From Cladopsammia gracilis (Eukaryota; Cnidaria; Anthozoa; Scleractinia; Dendrophylliidae): a DNA stretch of 64,000 nucleotides. The position numbers and the translations under genes are program-made. Under the pieces are notes generated by a model, which was not told the DNA's origin, ran no database searches, and was given only the letters and a program-made list of their open reading frames with translations. This document shows, one piece after another, positions 8,138-20,535 of the stretch. Every line of letters begins with the position of its first letter. Positions within the stretch are counted from its first letter, which is position 1. The stretch covers positions 1,043,501 through 1,107,500 of the forward strand of contig JAJGOT010000125.1 in the NCBI GenBank assembly GCA_022457155.1, given 5' to 3'.

Positions 8138-9990
8138 AAAACTATTAGTTGATTGAGCTTTGACAATAGAATACTTAGAATACCACATACATACATGTAA
8201 GTCAAATGATAAGGTAAGAAAAAAATCCTAGGAGTTTTTGTCTGAAAGTGATGAGCGTCGTTATTTTCTAAACTTTATGATTTATATACCTGTCAATTGT
8301 ATTGATGAAGCCAATTTCTTGTTGGCTATATATTCAGCAACAAACTTGACCTGCCAATCCTCCTTTACACTGCTGCTGGCCAGCGAGTACAGCAGCACAC
8401 CAGTAGGCTTCTCAATATCACCAGTGCATTTTTCTTTTGTCTGTTGCGAATAAACATTACACTCATCCATGACTACATGTATCCATTTCACTGTCTTGGT
8501 TTCCACATGCAGAGCAGTTTTTACTTTAAAACCAACAATATCCCAATTTAGAGTTGTCTAATTACACTAAGGCGAAACATGTTTAGTCTGATCACAAATA
8601 AAACGTGATTCACTGTGAAAAGTGTTCACATCAGGCGGCACATTGCGCAAATCATGACCGAAGCATGTTTACTCTGAGTATGATTGAAACTACTTCACGA
8701 GGTAGTTTCGATCTAAGCCAGACAAAACACATTAGCGCAAATGTTGTCTCCTAGTCAAACCTTGCATTAATTGCTCTTGGTTAGTGTGAATAAACCACAA
8801 AATATGTAACAGCAAGTTTAAGCTCTATTTATTCGGTTCATGTGTTATTATAAAGACTTCATACAAGCTTACATGTGTACATGTACATTGTATGCCTGCT
8901 TCATAAAACAGCATAAATTATAGAACCAGGCATGAAACGTGACTTGAAATTAACAATGAAATATGAACAATGAAACTGCAAACATGTGCAAATGCAAAAC
9001 CAAAGCAAATGTAAAATTACTTTTCACCACTCAATAACAATTGAAAATAGTTCTACTCATCCTCATCTTCATTTCCCTGTCTATTTAAAAAAAAAATAAG
9101 TGACAGCCCTGCTTCAAACGACCAAGAAACAGTCAATCCAAGGTCCAAAAATTTCAACAACAAAAACTACAAAAGTACTGGGATGGTGATGATTTTTTTT
9201 TTTTTTTTTTTTTTTGGGGGGGGGGGGGGGTTATGCGTTTCTTTATTTTTTCCTTAAATATTTTTTCTAGCCCCCCCCTGATGATGTAAGATATTCTTTC
9301 CTGCCCCCCTCCCCCTCATGACAGCTTGCAAACAAAGGTAAAATACCATGATACACCCCCCCCTCTCCGCATCGTCTCTACCACCACCACCACAGTCACC
9401 GACAATCTACAAATTATGTACCATGTTTGCTTTAAAATACCTTTAAATTGCTGATACAAACAATATTTAGGCATTAACAATGAAGTCTTTTTTAAAACTT
9501 TAACTTAATATTGCATAAAATAACCTTGCACAATAGATTATTTTAAAATGGTTCAAAGATCTGATTAGTAAAAACAAAGAAGACCAGCTGAAATAAATAT
9601 TCGTAGAATACACAGTACATCCGAAATTCGTGTAACAGCAAGGAAATTAATCTGGGCATGCACAGGGTCTGTACAGGTATGTAATATAAGCTTATTATTA
9701 CAAAATATTGCATCAGAAAACAACCGCTGTGCACGTATTTCTAGTAAGTCTTATAAGCTTATCATTACAAAATATTGCATCAGAAAACAATCGTCGTGAA
9801 CTCTCTATAAAAATAAAATTGAGAGAGGATCTGTTTTTGTAATTTCCCAAACAGTTTACTAAGAGTTCTAGCCCAAGTTTAGTCCAACCTTTTCTTGCGA
9901 TTATCATAAAACAAGCAAATATTTCCATCTAAGTTTTAATAAACATGTACAATAAACCGAATACATTCTGAACATATCATTCTGAACATT
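8138..9990. repeat. Segmental duplication, copy A (QARS exon 2 region and part of intron 1)
   Basis: Bases 8138-8510 match the DNA that flanks the Gypsy insertion at 38520-38648 and 44363-44650. The segment at 9103-9190 and that at 9540-9965 match intron 1 DNA of the other copies. A T23/G17 homopolymer junction (about 9191-9232) and C-rich low-complexity sequence to 9370 interrupt it. Nothing gene-like is visible at 8511-9100 or 9233-9540. Confidence 0.75.
8290..8440 (-). pseudogene. QARS: QARS exon 2, isolated duplicate (copy A)
   Basis: The 151-bp exon runs in phase 0 and out phase 1. On the minus strand it is bordered by an AACAG acceptor and a GTATATAA donor. It codes for CTGDIEKPTG and later FVAEYIANKKL, matching the N-terminal helical domain of eukaryotic glutaminyl-tRNA synthetase. 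No exon 3 follows: the copy ends at 7205 and the virus-like element lies beyond. It differs from the 44402-44552 copy at several residues. Splice sites are intact, but it cannot be part of a complete gene here. Confidence 0.8.
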
Positions 9991-9999
9991 ACGATTACA

Positions 10000-10667
10000 G
10001 CTGGATGTTAATAACGATGGTCTGAGGTCCATGGAAACTTTCGAATTATTTGGAACATCTTCGCACAACTTCGGACATCTTCAGAATAGATCGCATTCTC
10101 TTCGGATTTCGTCGGGTTGCCTTCGGAAATCCTGGCACTCCCACGAAAAAAATTCTCACGCCTATCACTCGGAAAAAGTTGGCAGTTATACCTGACCTTT
10201 GTGTGGAATTGAAGTGAGGCTTGCATTGACTTTGTTTTGATACAAACCTTCCTCCTTTTCGTATTAAATCATGTTCTTTGTTATGCTAACTAGTTCTTGT
10301 TCAATGAAAAGCAGGAAGGTTTCTGCCAAAACAAGGCCAACTTCATCCTGACTTTCACTTCAAGGCCTGGGTACTAATCATACAACTATAAAATAGTCTA
10401 TAGAAAGAATCCGGCCAACCATAAAAAAAAGCACAGACAATCCAATGAGCCAATTAGAACTCAAAGCAAATACATGCAACTGGTATCGAGCGCGGGAAAA
10501 CATAAACAAGCAAATCAGTTGGTTTTGTTCTGATTGGTTGATAAAGTGTCAAGAGATTTTTTAGCTAATTACAAAGCATACATACGGTAGCAATGCAAAA
10601 CCAAGGCAAATGCAAAATAACTTTTCACCACTCAATTGAAAAAAGTTCTACTTATCCTGATCAGCCC
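10000..10667. repeat. Segmental duplication matching 44860-46390 (intron 1)
   Basis: The sequence aligns by eye with 44871-45271 and 46155-46384. The two MITEs present in that second copy (45272-45345 and 45360-46149) are absent here, giving the empty site near 10385. No gene is seen in it. Confidence 0.8.
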
Positions 10668-12004
10668 AATTACTGCACCTTTCCATAACATGCAGAATTT
10701 GAAATTCAAATCTCCACCAATGGTTGCGCTATTCCCTGCCGTCGATCATAATTAAGGTATTAATTTTTCCCAGGGTATATTTGCCCTCTCTGAATATCTC
10801 CCAAAAAATGTCTCAGTAAGCATCCTGATGTCTAATTTCAAAATCCAAAATTTCAGGTCAATATCTTAAATTGTTCAGAAGATACGGACATTCAAAATTT
10901 GGCTTTTTGACCACTTCTGAGCATTCTGATTGGTCGAATTAGGTCACATGACCCTTTGGTGGGACATTCAAAATATAGTTTTTTCAAGTGTTTCTGTAAC
11001 AACTGAGTTGTGCTAGCAAATTCAAACGAAAAGCAACTGATTTTGAGGATTGAAAACATTCTTTCAATGTAATTTTGACCTGTCAAGTCAACAGTTGAGG
11101 GAGTTTGACAGCTGTCAATCATAGGAAATTACCATATAAGGAAATCACAAAAACGCATTTTTCTCATTCTGATTTTAATATTTTTCGATTCTGTTTTCAG
11201 CAATGCATTTCAACAGCCAATTGGCACAATTGTGTGGTTGGGAACTTGAGTTTCATTAATGTATGCAAAGTTATTGGAAAATTTGGTTAAAAAAATAAAT
11301 CAACATTTTTCTCAGGAAAATTTTGCTTACAAAAATGCAACTCAAGTTCCCAAACACACGATTGTGACAATTGGCTGTTGAAACGCAGTGCTGAAAACAG
11401 AATTGAAAAATATTAAAATCCAAATGAGAAAAACGTGTTTTTGTGATTTCCTTGTTTGGAAATTCCCTATGATTGACAGCTGTCAACTCCCTCAACTGTT
11501 GACTTGACAGGTCAAAATAGCATTAAAAGAATGTTTCAATCCTCAAAATTAGCTGCTTTTCGTTTGAATTTGCTAGAACAACTCAGTTCTGCCACAGAAA
11601 CACTTGATAAAACTATATTTTGAATGTCCAACCAATCAGAATGCTCAAAAGTGGTCAAAAGGCCAAATTTTGAATGTCCGTATCTTCTGAATGATTTAAG
11701 ATATTGACCTGAAATTTTGGATTTTGAAATTGGACATCAGGTTGCTTACTGAGACATTTTTGGGAGATATTCAGAGACGACAAATATACCCTGGGCAATG
11801 AAAGCCAATGGGCCATGTAAAAAAGAAACAAACAAAATGGATTGAAATCTACCAATCATAATGCACGGACGTGACTTTTTTAACTCATTGAAGTGAAGAT
11901 GTTTCCTGAGAGGTAAGCTAAGATGATTGACGGCAGTGTAAAACGCAACTGTTGGTGGAAATTTGAATTTCAAATTCTGCATGTTATTGAAAGGCGCAGT
12001 AATT
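10668..12004. mobile_element. 1.3-kb foldback element with about 600-bp inverted arms
   Basis: The left arm (10668 to about 11272) and right arm (about 11324 to 12004) are inverted copies along their whole length with scattered mismatches and small gaps. The ends are AATTACTGCACCTT and AAGGCGCAGTAATT. The flanking DNA on the right matches 24397 and 46393, which lack the element. The target duplication is too short or AT-rich to define (AAT or AATT). No transposase is encoded; all ORFs within are arm shadows. Confidence 0.88.
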
Positions 12005-13030
12005 GCTACATTTTTTTTTACTTCCCTGTTAATTTTAAATCAAAGTGCCCTCTGGGCTATCTCCTGTAAGTTTTTCCCATCATGCAATGCTGCCATATTA
12101 TGTCCGAATGTTGTTTTTGATGTTGCAATTGGACATTTAGGTGAAAGTGCGTGGTTTCTTGAGTTCAGTTTCTCTTTTGACAATTTTGTTTGTATGTAAT
12201 TGGTAATGGTTATGCAGTCTTGTGTCTGGGGCAAATTTCAGTACTTTCAACCCGTCTGGATTTTCACCTGGTTTATTATCAAGAGCTACATACAAACATT
12301 GTGTTACTGTTGCCTTCCCTAAACCCGCGCCACTACTTAAAAAGTGTCAATTGCTTCTCGTCGTTTTTAACAGAGAGTAACATATGGTAAAAAAAAAAAA
12401 CTCCACTTGTTCTCTGTTCAAAGAATGAACAAGTTCTTTATAACTGTTATCATCCATATGATTAATTACCAGCTTTTCATTATCATTTGCTGTAGACTGA
12501 AAAAATTCCAGCATTACTTAAAAGATTGTTCCCTTGGTGATTGTTATCTAAACATGGGTTAAAACAACCAAACAGTTCACTGTATTGTGTTTCTTCACTT
12601 ATATCCTGCTCAACGTTACGTTACGTTGAGCAGGCGGAGCTACAGTATCTAACTGATCACGTTCCTTATTTTCAGGATCTCCCATAGCTTTTTCTTAAGA
12701 GTTCTCCTTTCTTTCCTTTCGAATATAACACGTTTTACTTGCTGAAATCTTATTTTCACATGGGATAAGCATCAAGAGCTCTCTGCAATTAATCTTCAGC
12801 ATCCTTTTTATTAAACATAACTAAATGAATGATTTAGCTTTCATTCTGCGAAAAAGTTTCATTCCTCCTTTCAAGTAAAATTCTTTACAACTTTGTTCTC
12901 TGTTTTCATTATTGGGATCATCATCAATCTTCGTCAAAATCTGTTTCAGGTGGAAATTTAGTTCTTGTAAACTTACTCAGTGTTCATCCCCTCATCTTAA
13001 CTTTTGTTTTAATGTCACTGTTAACAAAAT
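12005..13030. other. Unassigned non-coding DNA
   Basis: Bases 12005-12050 continue the duplicated intron sequence and then diverge. A perfect hairpin with 12-bp arms and a 6-nt loop lies at 12605-12634 (arm CCTGCTCAACGT). No gene or further repeat is recognised. Confidence 0.5.
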
Positions 13031-14040
13031 ACCAGATATATTAAAACCATCGATAGGAAAAATCTAAGGACTATCCGTACCACAATTATCTCTTAAAGCA
13101 GAGACTAAATTGGGCACGAATCTTCTGACCAAAATGAACCAAAATGAGGCCTAAAAAAGTTAAAAACAAAAATGAACTAAAACCCCGAACCTCACTGAAA
13201 TCTAACTGTTTGACACTGGTTTGTTTGACCTGGAAAATCAACCTGATGACAGTATTGCAAAACTCTGCTTAATCATTTCTAATGATATGGCTCAAGAAAA
13301 AAAAAACAGGTTTGTTTAGTAAGATTGATTCTTTCTGTACAAACTTCAATATTGAGAAGACTGCAATAAACTTAAGCATCCCATCTTTTTTCTTGTCAAA
13401 GGCAAAACAGAATATTTTTACACGTCTAAAAAATCACCAACTCGATCTAATTAATGCAAATAAAAAAAAACATAAATTTTATTCGATCTTTAAAAGTGAA
13501 AAGAAATACTCCGATTTAATTAACCATATCCTGAACATAGAAAAATTACTTCTAAATTCAGTATAGGAAATCATACCTTAAGAATTGAAAATGGTCGAAT
13601 TACAAATCCTAAAACTCCTGAACACCTTTAGTTAGAATTTGCACCCACTGTACACTTAATTCAGTTGAAGTTTATTTCACTGTATGCAGTACTGTATGTC
13701 ATATGATGAGCTACGAAATACTTTTTTTGACAAAATTATTAAACAAAATAGATTTGGATTATCATGAGGTTTACGTTTTTTTTGATACTGATCAACATAT
13801 TAGCAGGCTAACTGCTGCTTTTGTCACTCAAGCAATGAAAACAAGAACAAAAAATAGTCAATAGTACTTGTGATTGTTTTACAATTAATAAATGAATTTA
13901 ATTTAATTAATTATTTTTTTATTCTAGATTTCTTTATTGTAATTTAAGTAATTTTAATTTCCTTACTTATTGTAATTGGTTCGGTAATACCATGTATTTA
14001 GAAATGGGAATACTGAAATAAAATTGTTGCCAGTGTTGTT
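13031..14040 (+). pseudogene. Decayed LINE 3' region
   Basis: The 94-codon frame at 13282-13566 contains KKKHKFYSIFKSEKKYSDLI. After a frameshift, LRIENGRITNPKTPE follows near 13585-13620. Together they resemble the C-terminal region of non-LTR retrotransposon ORF2 just before its zinc cluster. An AT-rich 3' UTR-like stretch runs to about 14035. The remnant is short, frameshifted and not functional. Its clade is undetermined. Confidence 0.5.
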
Positions 14041-14424
14041 GTATCGTTTGACATTTTGAGCCTAATTTTGACAAGCGTAGGTTTGAGCCTTAAAAATTAA
14101 CAAAAATTGAACAAAAATCAAAGGCCAACCAGCAAAATACATTTAATCCTGGCACCGTGCACTGTACGATGACTCACTAAAAATAAAATACTGTCGCTTA
14201 AAACAGTCCCCTTGATAAAATAAAATTCTTTTATTCACATCTTACAAAAGCGTTCGTGAAATTGTTTCTGATCGCTTTTACAAGCACACTTATTGAAAAG
14301 TTCTATATTTGTTTGTCAACCTACAAGGAAATTGAAAGCACCAGTTCGTAAAACCTATTGTTGTTTAATTTAGTCAGTCTCTTATATAACTTGCAAATGG
14401 GGTAAATTAACCGAGGACATTTTT

Positions 14425-14770
14425 AACTAAAGGGACACTGTCCCGACAGAAATATCGTGTTTTCATGATTATGGCCAGGAGCTTGCTTTAGCTTGCTTTA
14501 TCATCCGAAAATAGGAAGAAAAAATAGCCAAAAGTGATGAACGCAGAAAAATATGAATTTAAAAAGACAAAATAACGACAAAATTCCACCAGAATCGAAT
14601 CGAAACTTTGAATATTTCTTGACCGCATGTCACGTAATCAAACTTCTGCTTCTGTTTTTCTCCTTGAGAATCTTTTAATCCAATTTAGTTGTATATTTCG
14701 TGACATTTGGCGATATAACATGGAAATTAACAAACATGTTATTTCAACAAAACTTCATTGTAAATGTACA
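14425..14770. repeat. Dispersed repeat, empty-site version of 18495-19385
   Basis: The sequence starting AAAGGGACACTGTCC aligns with 18498-18755 and 19323-19385 but lacks the 566-bp MITE found there. It shows what the site looked like before that insertion. Confidence 0.65.
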
Positions 14771-15160
14771 GCATACGATCGCATACAACCATTCTCAGTG
14801 AGCAATGTCAGCTTACCTCAAACTCTCTTTTCCCTTTCTTAAAAAGTAGTGCTATAACAAAAATAATACCAAATGTCCTGAAGAAACCAGTTTGACAAAC
14901 CAGACTGGACGTACATTAAACGCATCGTAAAGGATATTAGCCAAGCGCGCTTGTAGCGTGCCAAATATCTGACCAAAGTCTACATTAGGTGAGATACGAT
15001 TACATTACGTTACACTTTTTGACGCTCGATACAATGAAATATATGCTGCAACATGTTCCCAAAAAAACATAGAATTCATAATCGTACGCCTTAAAAATCA
15101 TCGCTATGAAAAAGAGATATTAAACAGTAGGAATCTTACCTAACTGAAAAAAAATTTTGT

Positions 15161-15566
15161 CAGGCCACAAACGTGCGCTCGCTAAACAGCTTTAAGAAAA
15201 ACATATGCTTCGACTCGTGTGTTCTGATATATGATGATAGCATCTAACAAAAATGCGAGAAATTTTGCTAAAAAATTATGCAATAAAAATGCAACAAGAA
15301 TGTCCCCACAGATTCACTAAAAAGTCTATTAATAGTATCTAACAAAAATCTTAGTTAACTAAATCATCAACGTATAAATATATCGCTTTGTCAGGCCACA
15401 AACATGATCAAACATGCGCTCGCTAAACCGCTTTCAAAAATATGCCACTCGACTCTTGTGTTGTTGTTATTGATAACATCTTGCTAACAAATATGCACTA
15501 GGAATGTCCCCACAAATTCACTAAAAAGTCTATTAATAGTATCTAACGCATTTTTTGCTAACAAAA
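15161..15566. repeat. Diverged tandem duplication, about 230-bp period
   Basis: Two copies beginning GTCAGGCCACAAAC (about 15161 and 15391) share a common end around AAAAAGTCTATTAATAGTATC. Shortly after, a perfect hairpin lies at 15599-15629 (14-bp arms, 3-nt loop). No coding potential is seen in 14771-15770. Confidence 0.6.
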
Positions 15567-15886
15567 ATGCATAAAGAATGCATGTTAGCCCACATAAACT
15601 CCTGTAAGTTAAACATTAACTTACAGGAGATAAAAATGACTGGGAGCAACTTCAGAATTCCCAGCCACTTATTTACAATGTACATATCCCTAAATGTTTT
15701 ATAGAACAAAGCATATGAAAACAAAAGAAACCATTCATATTCAATGACATGCAAATAAGTGGCCCGATATTCTGATAAGTGACAGCCCTGCTTCAAACGA
15801 CCAAGAAACAGTCAATCCAAAGTCCAAACAAAACAACAACAAAAACTACAAAAGTACTGGGATGGCCTTAGAACAAACGATGGGCC

Positions 15887-17359
15887 GGCTAGACTTTACA
15901 ATACCCGGCCACTCTGAAGTCGCATTACTCATGCATCGCGGCTCGCAGTCCCACGGTGAATGAATAAGTTCAAATTTGTGACACCGCGGTCCGCGGTCCC
16001 ACGGTATCGTGAATACTGCTCGATAAAAAGAACGCAGGCTTTGATAAGTCGAAAATATAATTTTTACATTGTTCGGCAATTAAAATTAGGAGTTTAGCGC
16101 CGATCTACAAGGGCTCTACATGGAAATGGTTAGCTATCATTTATTGTTACGGTAACACCATACACATCTTAAACTTTGTGGGTTACCGGTAAGCGCTGAT
16201 CTATAGTGATTAGGACTGAAATGGTTAGCTTTCATTTGTTGTTACGGTAACACCATACAAATCTTAACTCATTGTCTTCAGGTCTTTAAAATTTCAGACG
16301 AATTCTTCCGATTGCCTCCAAATTTGGCCCACAGGAAGTTAATAGATTTGGCTAATTATGTGCGTAGTTCCAGTCCCATCATGTTTTCAGCTTCACGTAG
16401 TATTTGTGACGGCTTTTGCGACGAATGAAAACTTGTATCAACGAATTTCAAGCAAATACAAGTCAAGCAAATTATTTTGAAGGATTCTGGAGAATAATAA
16501 GCTTGAAACAAACGCGAAAATTGACGAAAGAAAACAGTAAGAAATTTTGCTTCAAATTCGCCGAGTAGGCTAGTCTGACACACATTCTGTTGAAACGCAG
16601 TGAAATCCGTCCCGGTGAGCTTTTTGCCTTCAAAGCCTTGCTTATTTTAGTGACTTCTGTCAGTGAATTCATGTTTGCTTGTTTTTAACTCAATATTTCG
16701 CCGAGAAACTAAAAAATAAAGCGGCTTTTGAAAGTAAAATCGGGTCACGAGGTGACGCTCAAGTCTCAATTTTCACTATGCTAAAATTGGTAGTCGCTCT
16801 ATACAGCTGTCTATATTTTCGACCGATATTCGGTCTTTTTTGCTTAGATATATATTGAAGAAAAGACATTATTTCTACTGTATTACATAAAATAGACAAC
16901 TTTCCTGGCAAAATTACACTCTTAACCGTGGACCGCAGTGGCAGGGATAACTTATACATCATTGTCATTCATCGACTGTGGCACCGTGGACCGCAGTGGC
17001 AGGGAAAACTTATACATCATTGTCATTCATCGACTGTGGCACCGTGGACCGCAGTGGCAGGGAAAACTTATACATCATTGTCATTCATCGACTGTGGCAC
17101 CGCGGACCGCGGTGGCAGAGAAAACTTATATACATCATTATTATTCATCGACTGTGGCACCGTGGACCGCAGTGGCAGGGAAAACTTATACATCATTGTT
17201 ATTCATCGACTGTGGCACCGTGGACCGCGGTGGCAGGGAAAACTTTACATCATTGACATCATTATTATTTTAGAAATTAATTTTTCTTCCACTGCGTGAC
17301 CGCAGGCCATGTCGCGTAAGTAACCCTTTCTGAGTGGCCGTGTATTGTAAAGTTGCTCT
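15887..17359. mobile_element. 1.47-kb TIR element with an internal 58-bp minisatellite
   Basis: GATGGGCC is duplicated at 15879-15886 and 17360-17367. The first and last about 80 bp are imperfect inverted repeats sharing CTTTACAATA and CGGCCACTC. The two paralogous sites at about 25180 and 46836 are uninterrupted (GATGGGACAAAGC). The 8-bp duplication fits a hAT-like or similar superfamily. No transposase is seen, so it is non-autonomous. Confidence 0.78.
16926..17256 (+). repeat. 58-bp minisatellite, about 5.7 copies
   Basis: Units start at 16926, 16984, 17042, 17100, 17160 and 17218, each beginning CG(T/C)GGACCGC. The unit is not a multiple of three and has no stop on the plus strand, so all three forward frames stay open and give false repeat-protein ORFs. 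Confidence 0.92.
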
Positions 17360-18300
17360 GATGGGCCAAAGCTTTGTGAAAATATGAATAGCAGCACTTG
17401 ACACTGGGAGTTTTCTAAATGGTTCAAAAATCTGATTCGGTTAAAAACAAAGAATACTAGCTGAAATTTCCTCGTAGAATACACAACCAAAATTCGTGTA
17501 ACAGCAAGGAAATTAATCTGGGCATGCACAGGGTCGGTACAGGTATGTCATATAAGCTTATTATTACAAAATATTGCATCAGAAAACATTGTGAACCCTC
17601 CAAAAATAAATTGAGAGAGGATCTGTTTTTGTGATTTCCCAAACAGTTTACTAAGAGCTCTAGCCCAAGTTTAGTCCAACCTTTTCTTGCGATTATCATA
17701 AAACAGGCACATAATTTCGATCTCAGCTTTAATATAAGCTTACATGTACAATAAACCGAATACATCAACATTTTTACGTTCATTCTGGTCTTACCAAATT
17801 GATGATGGATTCTAATCGTGTAGAAAGCGCCTCATTCTTCAATGTTTCTTGCGCTTTCTGTTCACTTAGTCCAATGCTCTGAAAGAGGGAAGCCTTGTCC
17901 ATCACTTACCGCAAAACAACCACAGAAGATCCTGTAAAACGATGGGCCGATAATGAAAAAAACCGAAAGCCACCAACACGACCAAAGAGCCACATGCATG
18001 CAATGTACCACGCTTGGTAGCCGCGCACTCGCTGAAAGGACTGGATCGAATTCTAATTGGCGGAAATGCCCGCGCGATTTCACAGGCAACCCAGCAGACT
18101 CTAGCCTGAGGCAAACTTTGCTTCAGCAGAAAAAGCGTCTCCTATTCTATTCCCTTTGCTTCACGCGGGGAGAAGGGAAATCGGAGACGGCTTCACGCAG
18201 GCTAAGAAAAAGGAGATGGGAGACTTATGCGCACAGGGTACCCAGACTCTATTTATAAAAAAAAACCTTTGAATGCAGAGGTCCACTCGACGCAGAAATA
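17360..18300. repeat. Segmental duplication, copy I: QARS exon 1 and upstream region
   Basis: The block is collinear with 25180-27080 (copy II) and 46836-48060 (copy III). It spans the end of intron 1, exon 1 and the upstream region, including a CCAAT-type ATTGG element on the minus strand near 18057. Confidence 0.85.
17795..17902 (-). pseudogene. QARS: QARS exon 1, isolated duplicate (copy I)
   Basis: The 36-codon exon starts MDKASLFQSIGLSEQKAQET and ends in a TTG|GTAAGACC donor. It matches the N-terminus of eukaryotic glutaminyl-tRNA synthetase. The next exon 2 at lower coordinates is the copy A exon, 9.4 kb away beyond several insertions, and no exon 3 follows. It is read as a fragment, though it keeps its start codon, donor and upstream region. 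Confidence 0.82.
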
Positions 18301-18755
18301 AAACTTGCTTGATAGTTGCCGGATCTTCCTTGTGAAAGATCTCGTACCAGGCGTCACTTGAATGTGAAAATACAAAACTGAATGCAAGGCTGGCACTACT
18401 GCAAAGGGCAGATTTGTTTATTTATCTATCTATTTATCTATTTATTTATTTATTTATTTATTTGTTTATGTCAGCCGTTAGAATCGATTTCAATTTAAAG
18501 GGACACTGTCCTGGCTGAAATATCGTGTCTTTATGATTACGGCCAGGAGCTTGCTATATTATCTTAAAATATGAAGAAAAAATCGCCAAAAGTGATGAAT
18601 AAAAAGATTATGAACTAAAAAGACAAAATGACAACAAAAAAACTCAAAATTCCACCAGAATAGAAACTTTGATTTCAAGAAATCAAAATTGATTTACTGT
18701 AATCCACGTCCATCCTCCTGCACTTTATCTCAAAACTACTGCTTCTGTTTTGCTC

Positions 18756-19322
18756 TATAGAGTGTTTTCACATGACGTCATAAAAATTAAAAAATCTAAA
18801 GTATACATCCTACAAAGCAGTTTCTGACATGGTATGTGGATACCAGTGTTATAATCTTTCACAAAAAGTTTCAGGTTTTAACGTTGTTTCGTTTTCGATT
18901 TATAAAGGTTGTAAATGTGTCACGCAATTCGTCACGCTATTTCATATAAGCCGTGAAAATAAACAAAAATTGAACCAGTTGAAAGTTATTAATGAATTAT
19001 AGATGCTTATAAGCCGATTTCATTCCTATTATAGTGAATACAATATTTTGTGATGAGATTTTTGGTGTTATTAAGACTTTAAAGTATTTTAATTTTTGGC
19101 CGCCATGTTGGTGTCCCTAAGTGGGACACCAAGATGGACGCTCCATACATTTCTTACTAAAAATATCTATACTCATTTGCCTATAACTCTTGAATGAAAT
19201 GCTCTTGCGCTTCAAAATTTCGCCCAGATGTGTAGTTTTAAACTCTCTACAATTCCATAAACATTTTAGAATCGAAAATTGCTTCTGAATTTTGATATGA
19301 CGTCAGTGAAAACACTCTATAG
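18756..19322. mobile_element. 566-bp MITE, TATAGAGTGTTTTCAC ends, TA target
   Basis: The ends are inverted repeats of about 25 bp, CTATAGAGTGTTTTCA followed by (C/CA)TGACGTCA. They sit at a TA, consistent with Tc1/mariner-like or similar cut-and-paste transposons. The site at 14660 lacks it. No ORF is present. Confidence 0.8.
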
Positions 19323-19504
19323 AATCTTTTTATCCAGTTTAGTTGTATATTTGGTGGCATTTGGCGATATAACATGGAAATTAAGTAAACACAATTTCGT
19401 ATAACCCAAACATATACCTTTTATTGTGACTTTCAATCCTTCACTTCCTCGCATTTCTAACATAATTAAAAAAACATAATTTACTACTCTCTTCTGAACG
19501 TTGT

Positions 19505-20322
19505 AAAAAAGCTTTTAACCATTTGCCTCTTGTAGCCTTCAGACGCTGCCCTAATCTCCGTGATATACTAGTCTCAGCTAAACTCCCTTCTAACTTTACT
19601 AACCCCAATCCCCAACTCCCTTGTGGTTCTTTCGTTGCGGAAAGAACTGCGCTACTTGTCCCTACATTTCTGACGGACTTACTAACTATACTTTCTTCTC
19701 TACCGGTGAAACGCGTACTATCAACTCTAACCTGACCTGTGACACTAAAAATTTAATCTACATGATTCAATGTAACCGCTGTAATTTACAATATATTGGA
19801 GAGACTAAACGACGTTTAAAAGACAGATTTAATGAACACCGCCGTACTATAGATAATCCTAACACCAAGTCTAAACCTACTACAGCCGCTGAACATTTTC
19901 TCTCCTCTCCTAATCACACTGCTAATGACATGCAACTAATCCCAGGGTCGTAACGAGGTATATGGGATCAGGGATCAAAGGCCTAAAAAAGGGTGGGATC
20001 AGGGATCACAGCCTCGGATCCGGGATCACAGCCCTCGGGATCGGGATCAGCGTGTTTTCCATTGACTCAAGGATCAGGCAAACAAAATTTTGTGGGATCA
20101 GGGATCAAAATTTTCATCACTTTTGGGATCAGGGATTAAAAATTTGCGTAAAAATACGGGATCAGCGATGAAAAAATATACCTCGTTACGACCCTGTAAT
20201 CCCCATTGAAAAAAATTTTCTCTAACCGAGACTCAATACGTCAGGCCAAAGAAGCTTTTTTAATTTCAAAAGGCAGAACACTTGTTCCTCACGGCCTTAA
20301 CATTCGCGAAGAAATCTACTAA
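19505..20322 (+). pseudogene. Penelope-like element, GIY-YIG endonuclease end (copy I)
   Basis: Decayed frames encode a Cys-rich linker (CGKNCATCPYISDG) and then the GIY-YIG nuclease core: LIYMIQCNRCNLQYIGETKR, with the downstream Arg and His (RFNEHR). This order is diagnostic of Penelope-like retroelements, whose C-terminal GIY-YIG nicks target DNA. The reverse transcriptase part is absent, a 1-bp shift breaks the frame near 19632, and a MITE splits it at 19943-20196. The terminal REEIY stop is at 20322. Confidence 0.8.
19943..20196. mobile_element. 254-bp MITE built from GGGATCA repeats
   Basis: The ends CAGGGTCGTAACGAGGTATA and the exact inverse flank the element, with TAATCC duplicated outside. 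The interior is a degenerate array of GGGATCAGGGATCA units. The paralogous Penelope copy at about 49755 is uninterrupted. Confidence 0.88.
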
Positions 20323-20489
20323 TTATTCACTTTTGTATTAGTTTCCTTTCATTGTTTTCTGAATATTTTTAATTATCAGCTATTTTTATTTCTATCTATC
20401 ATTGTTATTTTTCTAGGCGTAACCCTACGTATTTCCGTTGTTAGGTATACATGTCAACTATATATAAAAAGCCAATGTAAATTTTACCA

Positions 20490-20535
20490 AATTGTACCTG
20501 AAGAAGGCTGGTTTGGCCAGCCGAAATATAGTACA
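20490..20535 (+). ncRNA. Hammerhead-ribozyme-like core (copy I)
   Basis: CTGAAGA (20498-20504) fits the CUGANGA box. It is followed by a stable stem, GGCTGG/CCAGCC, and GAAA (20523-20526). Penelope-like elements are known to carry hammerhead ribozymes in their terminal repeats. Stem III and the cleavage site are not clear, so activity is uncertain. Confidence 0.45.

Noticed and set aside
8282..8506. 74-aa minus-strand ORF as an independent gene
   Set aside because: It is QARS exon 2 plus intron sequence on both sides.
16928..17299. Three overlapping plus-strand repeat-protein ORFs
   Set aside because: They are the same 58-bp minisatellite read in three frames; no homology and no gene context.
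18418..18465. CRISPR-like or functional tandem array at the TTTA tracts (also 28020, 48205)
   Set aside because: It is a simple tetranucleotide microsatellite without spacers.
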